From: Butyrivibrio sp. Su6
GTDB lineage: Bacteria > Bacillota > Clostridia > Lachnospirales > Lachnospiraceae
Length of the DNA: 64,000 bases
Direction: 5' to 3'
Assembly (NCBI RefSeq): GCF_900108105.1
Contig: NZ_FNUR01000016.1
Location: forward strand, 18,698-82,697
Position numbers and translations under genes: made by a program. Positions within the stretch are counted from its first letter, which is position 1, and the number at the start of each line of letters is the position of its first letter. Shown here piece by piece: positions 37,812-45,899 of this stretch. Below the pieces are notes generated by a model. That model saw only the letters and a program-made list of their open reading frames with translations, ran no database searches and was not told where the DNA came from.

Positions 37812-37849
37812 TATAATGGCATTGTCGAGAAGACAATGTCATTTTTTTA
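37812..37849 (+). terminator. Terminator of the microgene with a -10 box at its base
   Basis: GGCATTGTC (37818-37826) pairs with GACAATGTC (37832-37840) around GAGAA, with the outer G-T wobble, then ATTTTTTTAG. TATAAT (37812-37817) lies directly before the stem; with a weak TTTTAC at 37789 it may be the TRAP-operon promoter, whose RNA would start within the stem and so escape it. Confidence 0.8.
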
Positions 37850-37881
37850 GTTGATTTTCAAGAAAACGGGAGGTTACACAA

Positions 37882-38967
37882 ATGAAAAAAAGAGTTGTAT
37901 CAGTTTTTATGGCACTGGCAATGGGACTTTCTATTGTTGCATGTGGAGTAACAGCACCAGAAGCACCTGCTGCAGAACCAGTAGCTGAGCAGAAAGAAGA
38001 AACTGCAGCTGAGCAGACTAAGGCACCTGAAGCAGTTACACCTGCTGCAGATGCTATCACACTTGTTATGGCAGAGGTAAACCCTCTTGATACCATAGTA
38101 GGTATGACAGATCAGAAGTTTAAAGAAGAAGTAGAAGCTAGATCTAACGGATCAATCATTATTGATCTTCAGGCTAGTGGTGTTCTTGGTTCAGAGAACG
38201 ATGTTCTTGACACAATGCTTGGCGGTGGCGGAACAATTGATATGTCCAGAATTTCAGCTTTCGCTCTTACAAGCTATGGCGGACAGAAGTCAATGCTTCT
38301 TTCACTTCCTTATATCTTTACAAGCCGTGATCATTTCTGGAATTTTGCTACATCAGACCTTGCACAGGAATTCCTTCAGGAGCCTTCAGAGAACGGTAGC
38401 GGTGTAAGAGGTCTTTTCTACGGAGAAGAAGGATTCCGTCATTTCTTTACAGTTAATGAAATAAAAGATATCAATTCATTCAAGGGAATGAAACTTCGTG
38501 TTTCAAATGACCCTATCATGAATGGTCTTGTAGAAGGGCTTGGAGCATCTCCTACAGTAGTAAGCTTTGGTGAGCTTTATTCAGCACTTCAGACAGGAGT
38601 TGTAGATGGCGCTGAACAGCCAATCGCAAACTACAAGTCTAATGCTTTCCCTGAAGTCGCTCCTTATATGATCCTTGATGGACACACTCTTGGTGCTATT
38701 CAGGTAATCATCACAGATGAAGCTTGGAATAAGCTTTCTGCTGAACAGCAGCAGGTTCTTGTTGATGCAGGTAAGGCTGCTTCTGAGTACAACCGCTCAA
38801 TTTCAGAGGAAAAAGAGAATGCTGTATTAGAAGAACTTAAGGCTGATGGAGTTACAATCATTGAGGTTGAAGATATCACACCTTGGCAGGAAGCAGTTAA
38901 GCCTGTAATTGAGGAAAACATTAAAGGTCTTGAAGATTATTACCAGAAGTTAGTTGATATGAAGTAA
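37882..38967 (+). CDS. dctP: TRAP transporter substrate-binding lipoprotein (DctP)
   Basis: A 361-residue binding protein: lipoprotein signal with lipobox IVAC (Cys21), an Ala/Glu/Pro-rich linker to about 55, then the DctP fold. Family landmarks are GFRHFFTVNEIKDINSFKGMKLRV (about 190-213) with the conserved Arg that binds a carboxylate group, and the pair VVSFGELYSALQTGVVDGAEQP. It delivers a C4-dicarboxylate-like or other acidic solute to the DctQM permease encoded next. CGGGAGG lies 8 nt before ATG. Confidence 0.95.
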   Translation: MKKRVVSVFMALAMGLSIVACGVTAPEAPAAEPVAEQKEETAAEQTKAPEAVTPAADAITLVMAEVNPLDTIVGMTDQKFKEEVEARSNGSIIIDLQASGVLGSENDVLDTMLGGGGTIDMSRISAFALTSYGGQKSMLLSLPYIFTSRDHFWNFATSDLAQEFLQEPSENGSGVRGLFYGEEGFRHFFTVNEIKDINSFKGMKLRVSNDPIMNGLVEGLGASPTVVSFGELYSALQTGVVDGAEQPIANYKSNAFPEVAPYMILDGHTLGAIQVIITDEAWNKLSAEQQQVLVDAGKAASEYNRSISEEKENAVLEELKADGVTIIEVEDITPWQEAVKPVIEENIKGLEDYYQKLVDMK

Positions 38968-38985
38968 TAAATATAAAGGGGAAAT

Positions 38986-39510
38986 ATGGAATCTTTTTTT
39001 AAAACAGTTGATAGTATTAAGCCTTTATATGATGTGACATACAAGATTATGCTTGTGATATGTAAGATTCTTCTTGTGGCAGACATCATTATCACAAGTA
39101 TGAGCGTTTTTGGCAGATATATTCCTTTTATCCCGGATCCATCCTGGACAGAAGAAATCGTTCTTACACTGATGGCATATATGGCAGTTTTATCTGCAGC
39201 CCTTGCCATCAGGAGGGGCGCTCATATCAGAATGACAGCCCTTGACAGATATCTTCCAACCAAACTCATTAAAATACTGGATTTGTTATCAGATGTATGC
39301 ATCATGTTTTTGGCTTTTGTAATGCTTATAGTTGGATGGCAGTATGCTTCTACAATTGGAAGTAAGGGCGTATATGTTTCTCTTCCTAAGTTATCAAGAT
39401 TTTGGATGTATTTTCCAATTCCTGTGGCTGGTCTTGCAATGATCATTTTTGAACTTGAAGCAATTTACAACCACATCAAGGGATTTTTTGTAAAGGAGGA
39501 GAAAAACTGA
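38986..39510 (+). CDS. dctQ: TRAP transporter small permease (DctQ)
   Basis: A 174-residue protein with four membrane helices, including MLVICKILLVADIIITSMSVFG and MFLAFVMLIVGWQYAS. The conserved WTEEIVLTLMAYMAVLSAALAIRRGAHI stretch is diagnostic for DctQ. It pairs with DctM. It lies 18 nt after dctP; its TGA overlaps the dctM ATG. Confidence 0.94.
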   Translation: MESFFKTVDSIKPLYDVTYKIMLVICKILLVADIIITSMSVFGRYIPFIPDPSWTEEIVLTLMAYMAVLSAALAIRRGAHIRMTALDRYLPTKLIKILDLLSDVCIMFLAFVMLIVGWQYASTIGSKGVYVSLPKLSRFWMYFPIPVAGLAMIIFELEAIYNHIKGFFVKEEKN

Positions 39511-40805
39511 TGACTGCTAATTCTACAGCAATTGCTATATTGCTAATTAGCTTTCTGGTCATGATCTTTTTGAGATTCCAGATAGCGTATGCAGTAGCAT
39601 TATCCTCAATCCTTTGCCTTTTGTATCAGGGACTTCCTCTTACAACTGTTTGTCAGCAGATGGTAAAAGGAATAAGTTCTTTTTCGCTCATGGCAGTTCC
39701 GTTCTTTATAACTATGGGCTGCATCATGGGAAGCGGAGGAATTTCTGAAAAGCTGATTGCTTTGGCCGATGCCTGTGTAGGCTGGATGACCGGTGGTATG
39801 GCCATGGTAAACATAGTTGCTTCCTATTTCTTTGGAGGTATTTCGGGTTCTGCAGCTGCAGATACTGCCTCCCTTGGAAGTATTTTGATCCCTATGATGG
39901 TTGATCAGGGATATGACGATGACTTTTCAACTGCGGTAACAATTACTTCATCTTGCGAAGGTTTGCTGGTTCCTCCCAGTCATAATATGGTCATTTATGC
40001 GATGAGCGCAGGTGGAGTCTCCGTAGGAAGCCTGTTTTTGGCAGGTTACATTCCCGGAGCACTTCTTGCAGCTTCACTTATGATAGGCTCTTACATTATT
40101 TCTAAAAGACGTCACTATCCAAAAGGAGAAGCATTTAGCATAAAGAAATTTGGAAAACAGCTCGGAATATCTTTCTGGGCCCTTGCCGCAGTAGTTATCG
40201 TTGTAGTCGGTGTTGTTGGAGGTCTTTTCACAGCTACAGAGTCTGCAGCTGTTGCAGTAATCTACAGCCTTATAGTCAGTGTATTTATCTATAGGGGGCT
40301 TGATCTTAAGGGAGTATGGAAAACTCTTGAGCAGTGCGTTGATACACTTTCAATAGTTCTTATCCTTATTTCAACATCAAGCATTTTTGGTTATTGCCTT
40401 ACAACCCTTCACGTACCTGATCTTGCAGCTAATGCAATCATAGGACTTACAAGAAATCCAATACTGATCGCGCTTTTATTGAACTTAATTCTGTTGGTAC
40501 TTGGATGTATCATGGATATGGCACCGATCATTTTGATCGCAACACCTATTCTTTTACCTATTGCTACATCAATTGGAATTAATCCGATACAGTTCGGCAT
40601 AATGATCATATTAAACTGCGGTATTGGACTTCTGACACCACCTGTTGGAGCAGTTCTTTTCATAGGATCTGCGGTTGGCAAGGTAAAGATGGAAAAAGTT
40701 GTAAAGGCTACATTGCCATTCTATCTATGTATGATAGTGGTTCTTTTACTGCTTACCTTTATTCCAGAGATCAGTATGTTCCTGCCGAATCTGCTTATGA
40801 AATGA
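39510..40805 (+). CDS. dctM: TRAP transporter large permease (DctM)
   Basis: A 431-residue sodium-coupled carrier of 11-12 helices. Family landmarks are SLMAVPFFITMGCIMGSGGIS, FFGGISGSAAADTASLGSI and VLGCIMDMAPIILIATPIL, and the late GLLTPPVGAVLF. Overlaps dctQ by one base. With dctP and dctQ it gives a full importer. Confidence 0.96.
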   Translation: MTANSTAIAILLISFLVMIFLRFQIAYAVALSSILCLLYQGLPLTTVCQQMVKGISSFSLMAVPFFITMGCIMGSGGISEKLIALADACVGWMTGGMAMVNIVASYFFGGISGSAAADTASLGSILIPMMVDQGYDDDFSTAVTITSSCEGLLVPPSHNMVIYAMSAGGVSVGSLFLAGYIPGALLAASLMIGSYIISKRRHYPKGEAFSIKKFGKQLGISFWALAAVVIVVVGVVGGLFTATESAAVAVIYSLIVSVFIYRGLDLKGVWKTLEQCVDTLSIVLILISTSSIFGYCLTTLHVPDLAANAIIGLTRNPILIALLLNLILLVLGCIMDMAPIILIATPILLPIATSIGINPIQFGIMIILNCGIGLLTPPVGAVLFIGSAVGKVKMEKVVKATLPFYLCMIVVLLLLTFIPEISMFLPNLLMK

Positions 40806-40826
40806 TCGTTATTTGAAAGGCTTTTT

Positions 40827-41297
40827 ATGGAGTATAGATATACTTGTGATGTTAAAACTGCAGACATATGGAAAATGGCTATGCGCCGTACCTACAAGTC
40901 ATTTGTTGGCATAATAAACCTTGTGTTTACGGTTGCGATGATTCTTTTGACTATCAGATTCTGGGGCGCTTCTTCAGGATTTATAAGAAGTCTCATGATT
41001 TTTGGATGCATTCTTTTTCCTGTGATCCAGCCTCTTGCAACATATGGTATGAGCGCAAAGCAGCTTGAAAATCTGCCCAAAGACATGGTACTGACATTTA
41101 ATGATAAGGGCGTTTTGGTGGAAACCGGCGGCAGATTTGAGAGTATTAAGTGGAAAAATATATCAAATGCCATAAAAAGAAATAATATGATCATTGTAAT
41201 GTCAGATGACAGACATGGATATATGATTACTGACAGAGTCTTGGGCAAAGAAAAAGACTTATTTTTCAATTACCTTTGCTCAAAAATAACAGCTTAG
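40827..41297 (+). CDS. YcxB-like membrane protein
   Basis: A 156-residue protein with two membrane helices (about 27-45 and 54-72), then a cytoplasmic beta-rich domain with LTFNDKGVLVETGGRFESIKWKNI, resembling the YcxB/PH-like family. Function unknown. It is the last gene before a terminator, 22 nt after dctM, so co-transcribed with the TRAP genes. Confidence 0.7.
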   Translation: MEYRYTCDVKTADIWKMAMRRTYKSFVGIINLVFTVAMILLTIRFWGASSGFIRSLMIFGCILFPVIQPLATYGMSAKQLENLPKDMVLTFNDKGVLVETGGRFESIKWKNISNAIKRNNMIIVMSDDRHGYMITDRVLGKEKDLFFNYLCSKITA

Positions 41298-41313
41298 TTT
41301 GAATAGTTTTTTT

Positions 41314-41369
41314 AAAGAGGCGGCGCTATAATTATTACAATAACTATAACGAAGCCTCTTTATTTTTAC
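41314..41369 (+). terminator. Terminator of the TRAP operon
   Basis: AAAGAGGC (41314-41321) and GCCTCTTT (41354-41361) flank an AT-rich inner stem, then ATTTTTA. The next gene begins 7 nt later. Confidence 0.8.
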
Positions 41370-41375
41370 CCATTT

Positions 41376-42896
41376 ATGAATAAAATTAGACAATTCTGGA
41401 AAAATCTCAAGATCATAAACAAAATAAAAGTTTTTACAGGCAGCGTATTTTTTGCTACTTTAGCAATTCTTCTTTTTGATGTCTGGATCATTAAGCTCTT
41501 TATGATGGATTTCAATGACATTATGGAGGATAATTCCAAAAGCGGTGAGGTAATAAGCGCTCTTAATAAGGAAATAGACACATTTGATATGTACGTACAC
41601 AGTGCAGATCCTTCTAATAAAACAGAATGGATAGAGAGTGTTAATGAAAGCGCGAAAACTCTGAATAAAGTCCCACTTGATTATGGGCGACTTGGGCAAG
41701 AGCGCTATGCGCTGATGTTTTCCTTTAAGACTGCTTATGGCGAATATAGCGTGGAAAGAGATAAGGTTATAGAGGATTTTCAGGATGGAAACGTTCTGAT
41801 AGCAGATCTTTACAGGGTATATGGAATGCAAAAGTATCTGCTTCAGTATGCGCAGCATTTTGTTGACGTGACAATGAAGGAAGGCAATGCCAATTACCAA
41901 AAGCTCATGCCCGTCATCATAAGTGTCCCATTTTTGGTTTCAGCTATCGGCATCGTGGTATTTTTTATAATATTTGAAATCTCAAAGATCATGAACGCGT
42001 CAATTACCACTCCTGTGCTGACTCTTGCAAACGCTTCACGTAAAATTGCCGCAAATGATTTTTTTATTGATGACATTGAAGTCAGCAGCCAGGATGAGAT
42101 TGGCGAGCTCGTCACTGCTTTTAACAAAATGAAATTTGCTACAGGCGAGTATATAAAGGCATTGGAAGACAAGAGAGTAGCGCTTGATCAGCTTCATGAG
42201 CAGGAAATGGAAAATCTAAAGATTGAAAAGCAGCTTGAGACAATGAACCTTGAGCTTTTGAAGAGCCAGATAAACCCGCATTTTCTTTTTAATACACTCA
42301 ATGCTATAGCGGGAACCGCGAATCTGGAGGATGCGCCTACCACAGAGCAGATGATAGAAGCTTTAAGCTCATTGTTTAGATATAATCTAAAGACTCAGGC
42401 AAAAGAAACTTTGCTTTCGCAGGAACTAAAGATTTCAAAAGATTATATGTATCTTCAGAAAATGAGATTTGGTGAGAGAGTTCAATTTGAAATTGACTCA
42501 GAGGTGGATGAAAATGCAGTTATAGTGCCCACTTTCACCTTTCAGCCTCTTTTGGAAAATGCAATTATTCATGGCATATCCAAGAAAGTGGAGGGAGGAA
42601 AAGTGACCATAAAGATACGGCATGTAGGTGGAAGGCTGCATATAAATGTTGAAGATACCGGAGTTGGCATGGATGAGATAACTCTGTGGAATATAAAAAA
42701 GCAGCTTTATGATCAGACGCTTAATAAGAATCTTGAAAAAACAGTGGGAATAGGACTTGGTAATATATGTAAGCGCATCAGAGCGATGTATAGCGACGGA
42801 AATTTCGAAATTACCAGTAAAGAAGGAGAGGGAACAGTGATCTTCATTGACATACCTTTCTTAGACCCACAGATGCAGGTGGATAGCAATGTATAG
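41376..42896 (+). CDS. Sensor histidine kinase, YesM/LytS type
   Basis: A 506-residue membrane kinase: helix 1 at about 20-42, an extracytoplasmic domain to about 175, helix 2 at about 176-200, HAMP to about 255, a coiled coil, then His_kinase with INPHFLFNTLNA (phospho-His about 302) and an HATPase with QPLLENAIIHG and GIGLGNI. No ribosome site precedes the ATG, which follows the TRAP terminator by 7 nt, so expression may be weak. It overlaps its regulator gene by 8 nt. Context suggests it senses the TRAP substrate. Confidence 0.93.
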   Translation: MNKIRQFWKNLKIINKIKVFTGSVFFATLAILLFDVWIIKLFMMDFNDIMEDNSKSGEVISALNKEIDTFDMYVHSADPSNKTEWIESVNESAKTLNKVPLDYGRLGQERYALMFSFKTAYGEYSVERDKVIEDFQDGNVLIADLYRVYGMQKYLLQYAQHFVDVTMKEGNANYQKLMPVIISVPFLVSAIGIVVFFIIFEISKIMNASITTPVLTLANASRKIAANDFFIDDIEVSSQDEIGELVTAFNKMKFATGEYIKALEDKRVALDQLHEQEMENLKIEKQLETMNLELLKSQINPHFLFNTLNAIAGTANLEDAPTTEQMIEALSSLFRYNLKTQAKETLLSQELKISKDYMYLQKMRFGERVQFEIDSEVDENAVIVPTFTFQPLLENAIIHGISKKVEGGKVTIKIRHVGGRLHINVEDTGVGMDEITLWNIKKQLYDQTLNKNLEKTVGIGLGNICKRIRAMYSDGNFEITSKEGEGTVIFIDIPFLDPQMQVDSNV

Positions 42897-43674
42897 AATA
42901 TTAGTGGCAGACGATGAACCAATTGAACGACAGGTGATAAATAAAAAGATAAAAGCTTTTTTCCCGAATCTGGTTGAAGTCTTTGTGGCTGAGAATGGAA
43001 TTGAGGCTGTGAAAAAATATACCGAGAATATGTGCAATATAGCTGTTCTTGACATTGAGATGCCTGGAATGAACGGACTTGAAGCGGCAACGCAGATCAG
43101 AAACCTTGATAAAGACTGCAGCATTATCTTTCTCACGGCATTTGATGAATTTAGTTATGCCAAAAGAGCTATTGAAGTAAGGGCCTTGGATTATCTTTTA
43201 AAACCCGGTTCTGATGAGGAACTGATCAATATATTGGAAGAGGCCTTCAGAATTTGCGATAGTAACAGCAAAGCCCCCAAAGCTGACCGTTCTCAAAAGG
43301 ATTCAGGATCAGAGCCTTCCTTGGACTATAGCGAAGATGATATACATAGCAATACTCTCATCAGGGATATTACAGGGTACATAGAAAGCCATTACATGGA
43401 AGATATCGCTCTTCAGGATATTGCAGGATACTTAAATTATTCCGACGTTTATTTTTGCAAACTTTTCAAGCAAAATTTTGGCAAGAATTTCATTACGTAC
43501 CTGAATGAGTTCAGAATGGCCCGGGCAAAAGATCTTTTGGCTGATCCAGGGATTAATATAAAAGATGTCGGATATAAAGCGGGATTTAGAGATCCTAATT
43601 ATTTTACCAGGATATTTAAACGAATGGTGGGAATGACACCAAGCGAGTATAGGAGCGGAGCTTTGGAACAATGA
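42889..43674 (+). CDS. AraC-type response regulator, YesN-like
   Basis: A 261-residue regulator: receiver domain 1-120 with acidic pair D8/D9, phospho-acceptor D55 (AVLDIEMPGMNG) and the KP pair at LLKPGSD; linker rich in Ser/Asp; C-terminal AraC double HTH (ALQDIAGYLNYSDVYFCKLFKQ and IKDVGYKAGFRDPNYFTRIFK). It should activate the TRAP genes. Its stop overlaps the next start by 4 nt (ATGA). Confidence 0.95.
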   Translation: MYRILVADDEPIERQVINKKIKAFFPNLVEVFVAENGIEAVKKYTENMCNIAVLDIEMPGMNGLEAATQIRNLDKDCSIIFLTAFDEFSYAKRAIEVRALDYLLKPGSDEELINILEEAFRICDSNSKAPKADRSQKDSGSEPSLDYSEDDIHSNTLIRDITGYIESHYMEDIALQDIAGYLNYSDVYFCKLFKQNFGKNFITYLNEFRMARAKDLLADPGINIKDVGYKAGFRDPNYFTRIFKRMVGMTPSEYRSGALEQ

Positions 43675-44687
43675 CAAAGAGATGGATATATGGCCTAGTG
43701 CTGTCTGTTTTGGGAATCATAGCTGCTGTTGCAGGCTTAAGGCTATTGCTTATGCTTAGCAGTGATCATATGAATAAAGAGCCGGAGTTTGTTCTTTTGT
43801 ATGCGGAAAATCAGACCGAGGATTATCCCACTACCCTGGGGGCCCGGAAGTTTGCTGATCTTGTGTATGAACAGACGGATGGACGCATCAAAATACTGGT
43901 TAAGTATGACGCTGAGCTTGGAAGTGAGATGCAGGTTATTGAGCAAATGAAGTTTGGAGGAATTGCATTTGCAAGAGTGTCCCTGTCGCAGCTTGCTGAG
44001 TTTGCTCCGGCGCTTAATGCTCTGCAGCTTCCTTATTTGTATAGCGACTCGCAACATATGTGGAGAGTCCTGGAAGGAGGTATCGGGGATGAGTTCCTTA
44101 ACTGTATTGAGGAACAGGAAATTGTTGGACTATCCTGGTATGACGCTGGGGCAAGAAATTTTTACAGCACAACTCCGATAAGAAAACTTGAAGATCTTCA
44201 GGGTATGAATGTAAGAGTGCAGGAGTCAGATATGATGGCTGACATGGTTTCAGCTCTTGGCGGCAATCCTGTAAAGATAGTGTATTCTGATGTGTATTCG
44301 GCATTTGAACAGAAGATAGTGGACTGTGCAGAAAACAACTGGCCATCATTTGAGGCGATGAAACACTATGATGTGGCAAGGTACTATACAATCGATGAAC
44401 ATACAAGAGTGCCTGAATTACAGATATGTTCAAAGGTTATCTGGGATAAGCTGGATGAAAATGACAGAGAGATAATTCGTGACTGTGCAAAAGAATCAGC
44501 AATTTATGAAAGACAGCTTTGGCAGGAAAGAGAAAAGTCGTCGAGGGAAGTTGCTGAAAAGAGAGGGGTCACCGTAATAGAGCTTTCGGCAAAAGAAAAA
44601 TTAAGATTTAGGGAAGCTGTTTCTTCAGTGTATGAAAAATATGGCGGAGAGCAGATGGATATCATTAAGAGAATAATGGAATACTAA
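43671..44687 (+). CDS. Membrane-anchored DctP-like binding protein
   Basis: A 338-residue TRAP-type solute-binding protein. DctP signatures are ARNFYSTTPIRKLEDLQGMNVRVQES with the ligand Arg and VYSDVYSAFEQKIVDCAENN. Unlike the DctP at 37882 it has no lipobox Cys. An N-terminal helix (about 6-30) likely stays as an anchor. Being co-translated with the two-component genes and far from a permease, it probably presents ligand to the kinase rather than to the transporter (inference). Confidence 0.85.
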   Translation: MTKRWIYGLVLSVLGIIAAVAGLRLLLMLSSDHMNKEPEFVLLYAENQTEDYPTTLGARKFADLVYEQTDGRIKILVKYDAELGSEMQVIEQMKFGGIAFARVSLSQLAEFAPALNALQLPYLYSDSQHMWRVLEGGIGDEFLNCIEEQEIVGLSWYDAGARNFYSTTPIRKLEDLQGMNVRVQESDMMADMVSALGGNPVKIVYSDVYSAFEQKIVDCAENNWPSFEAMKHYDVARYYTIDEHTRVPELQICSKVIWDKLDENDREIIRDCAKESAIYERQLWQEREKSSREVAEKRGVTVIELSAKEKLRFREAVSSVYEKYGGEQMDIIKRIMEY

Positions 44688-44715
44688 AAAGGGAGGTTTG
44701 TGCCTCCCTTTTTGA
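44686..44715. terminator. Bidirectional terminator
   Basis: AAAAAGGGAGG and CCTCCCTTTTT, 11 bp, loop TTTGTG. Serves both the two-component operon and the convergent reductase gene. Confidence 0.92.
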
Positions 44716-44716
44716 A

Positions 44717-45706
44717 TTATATGGAATACTTATCTATTTCTTTTAACTCATCTTCTGTAAATGTAGTATTCTCGATAGCTTTTATGTTATCAAGAATCTG
44801 AGAAGATCTGGATGCGCCGATGATTACTGAAGTTATATAGTCGTCCTTAAGGTTCCACGCAAGCGCCATTTCGGCCAGTGTCTGACCACGCCTTTTGGCA
44901 ATTTCATTTAAAGCCTTAATATTGGCGAGTTTTTCTTCTGTAAGCTGACCCTCTTTAAGGAAACGGCCGTCAGTGCGGATTCGGCTGTCCTCAGGAATAC
45001 CATTCAGATATCTGTCTGTTAAAAGACCCTGTGCAAGAGGAGAGAAGCATATAATTCCTGTTCCAACCTCCTTAGACTTTTCCTTCAGACCATTTTTCTC
45101 TATTGTTCTGTCAAAAATGTTGTAGCGGTTCTGATTGATGATAAATGGAACATGAAGCTCTTTTAATATGGCGTGAGCTCTTTCAAGAGTAGGACCGTCA
45201 TAATTGGAAATACCAACATAAAGAGCCTTGCCGCTTCTTACAATCTGGGCAAGAGCCTCCATTGTCTCTTCCAGAGGCGTCTCAGGATCCATTCTGTGAT
45301 GGTAAAAAATATCTACATATTCAAGTCCCATTCTTTTAAGAGACTGATCGAGGCTTGCAATAAGATACTTGCGGCTGCCCCAGTCACCATATGGGCCGGG
45401 CCACATGTAATAGCCAGCCTTTGTTGAAATGATCATCTCATCTCTGTAGGATTTAAAGTTCTCTTTAAGTATCTTACCAAAGTTAAGTTCGGCGGCTCCA
45501 TCTGCCGGACCATAGTTATTGGCAAGATCAAAATGTGTGATGCCGTTGTCAAATGCAGTCTTGCACATGTCTACCATGTTGTTGTAATCGGAGTTATCGC
45601 CGAAGTTGTGCCATAGCCCAAGAGATACGGCAGGAAGCTTCAGACCGCTTTTTCCACAACGGTTGTATGTCATTTCTTCGTAACGAGCAGTATTTGCAGT
45701 GTACAT
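44717..45706 (-). CDS. Aldo/keto reductase (YghZ-like)
   Basis: A 329-residue NADPH-dependent reductase of the AKR superfamily. Landmarks are GLWHNFGD, FDLANNYGPADGAAE with the catalytic Tyr, the catalytic Lys in IISTKAGYYMWPGPYG, and YHHRMDPETPLEETM. It is close to YghZ/GpR-type enzymes that reduce small aldehydes. GGGAGGG lies 6 nt before ATG. Single gene on the minus strand. Confidence 0.92.
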   Translation of the reverse strand: MYTANTARYEEMTYNRCGKSGLKLPAVSLGLWHNFGDNSDYNNMVDMCKTAFDNGITHFDLANNYGPADGAAELNFGKILKENFKSYRDEMIISTKAGYYMWPGPYGDWGSRKYLIASLDQSLKRMGLEYVDIFYHHRMDPETPLEETMEALAQIVRSGKALYVGISNYDGPTLERAHAILKELHVPFIINQNRYNIFDRTIEKNGLKEKSKEVGTGIICFSPLAQGLLTDRYLNGIPEDSRIRTDGRFLKEGQLTEEKLANIKALNEIAKRRGQTLAEMALAWNLKDDYITSVIIGASRSSQILDNIKAIENTTFTEDELKEIDKYSI

Positions 45707-45841
45707 ATAACCCTCCCTGAATAAAAAACTTTGTTTTAGTTTAATACTTTTTTAGGAAAAAAGCACAGAAAAAAAGCGTGATTTCTGTTAAAAAACAATC
45801 ATATTTTTTAGTGAAAAATTAATGCACATAAGGTGACATCA

Positions 45842-45850
45842 TGCTATAAT
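45842..45850 (+). promoter_or_regulatory. Extended -10 promoter of the uracil permease gene
   Basis: TGCTATAAT: perfect -10 with TGn extension; the -35 (ATGCAC) is poor. No pyrimidine attenuator or riboswitch was recognised in the 50-nt leader. Confidence 0.55.
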
Positions 45851-45899
45851 TCACTTTGGTAAAAAACAACCTTTCAGGTTAATAAAACGGAGGAGAAAA

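Noticed and set aside
45851..45899. Pyrimidine attenuator before the uracil permease
   Set aside because: Short leader, no anti-terminator/terminator pair.
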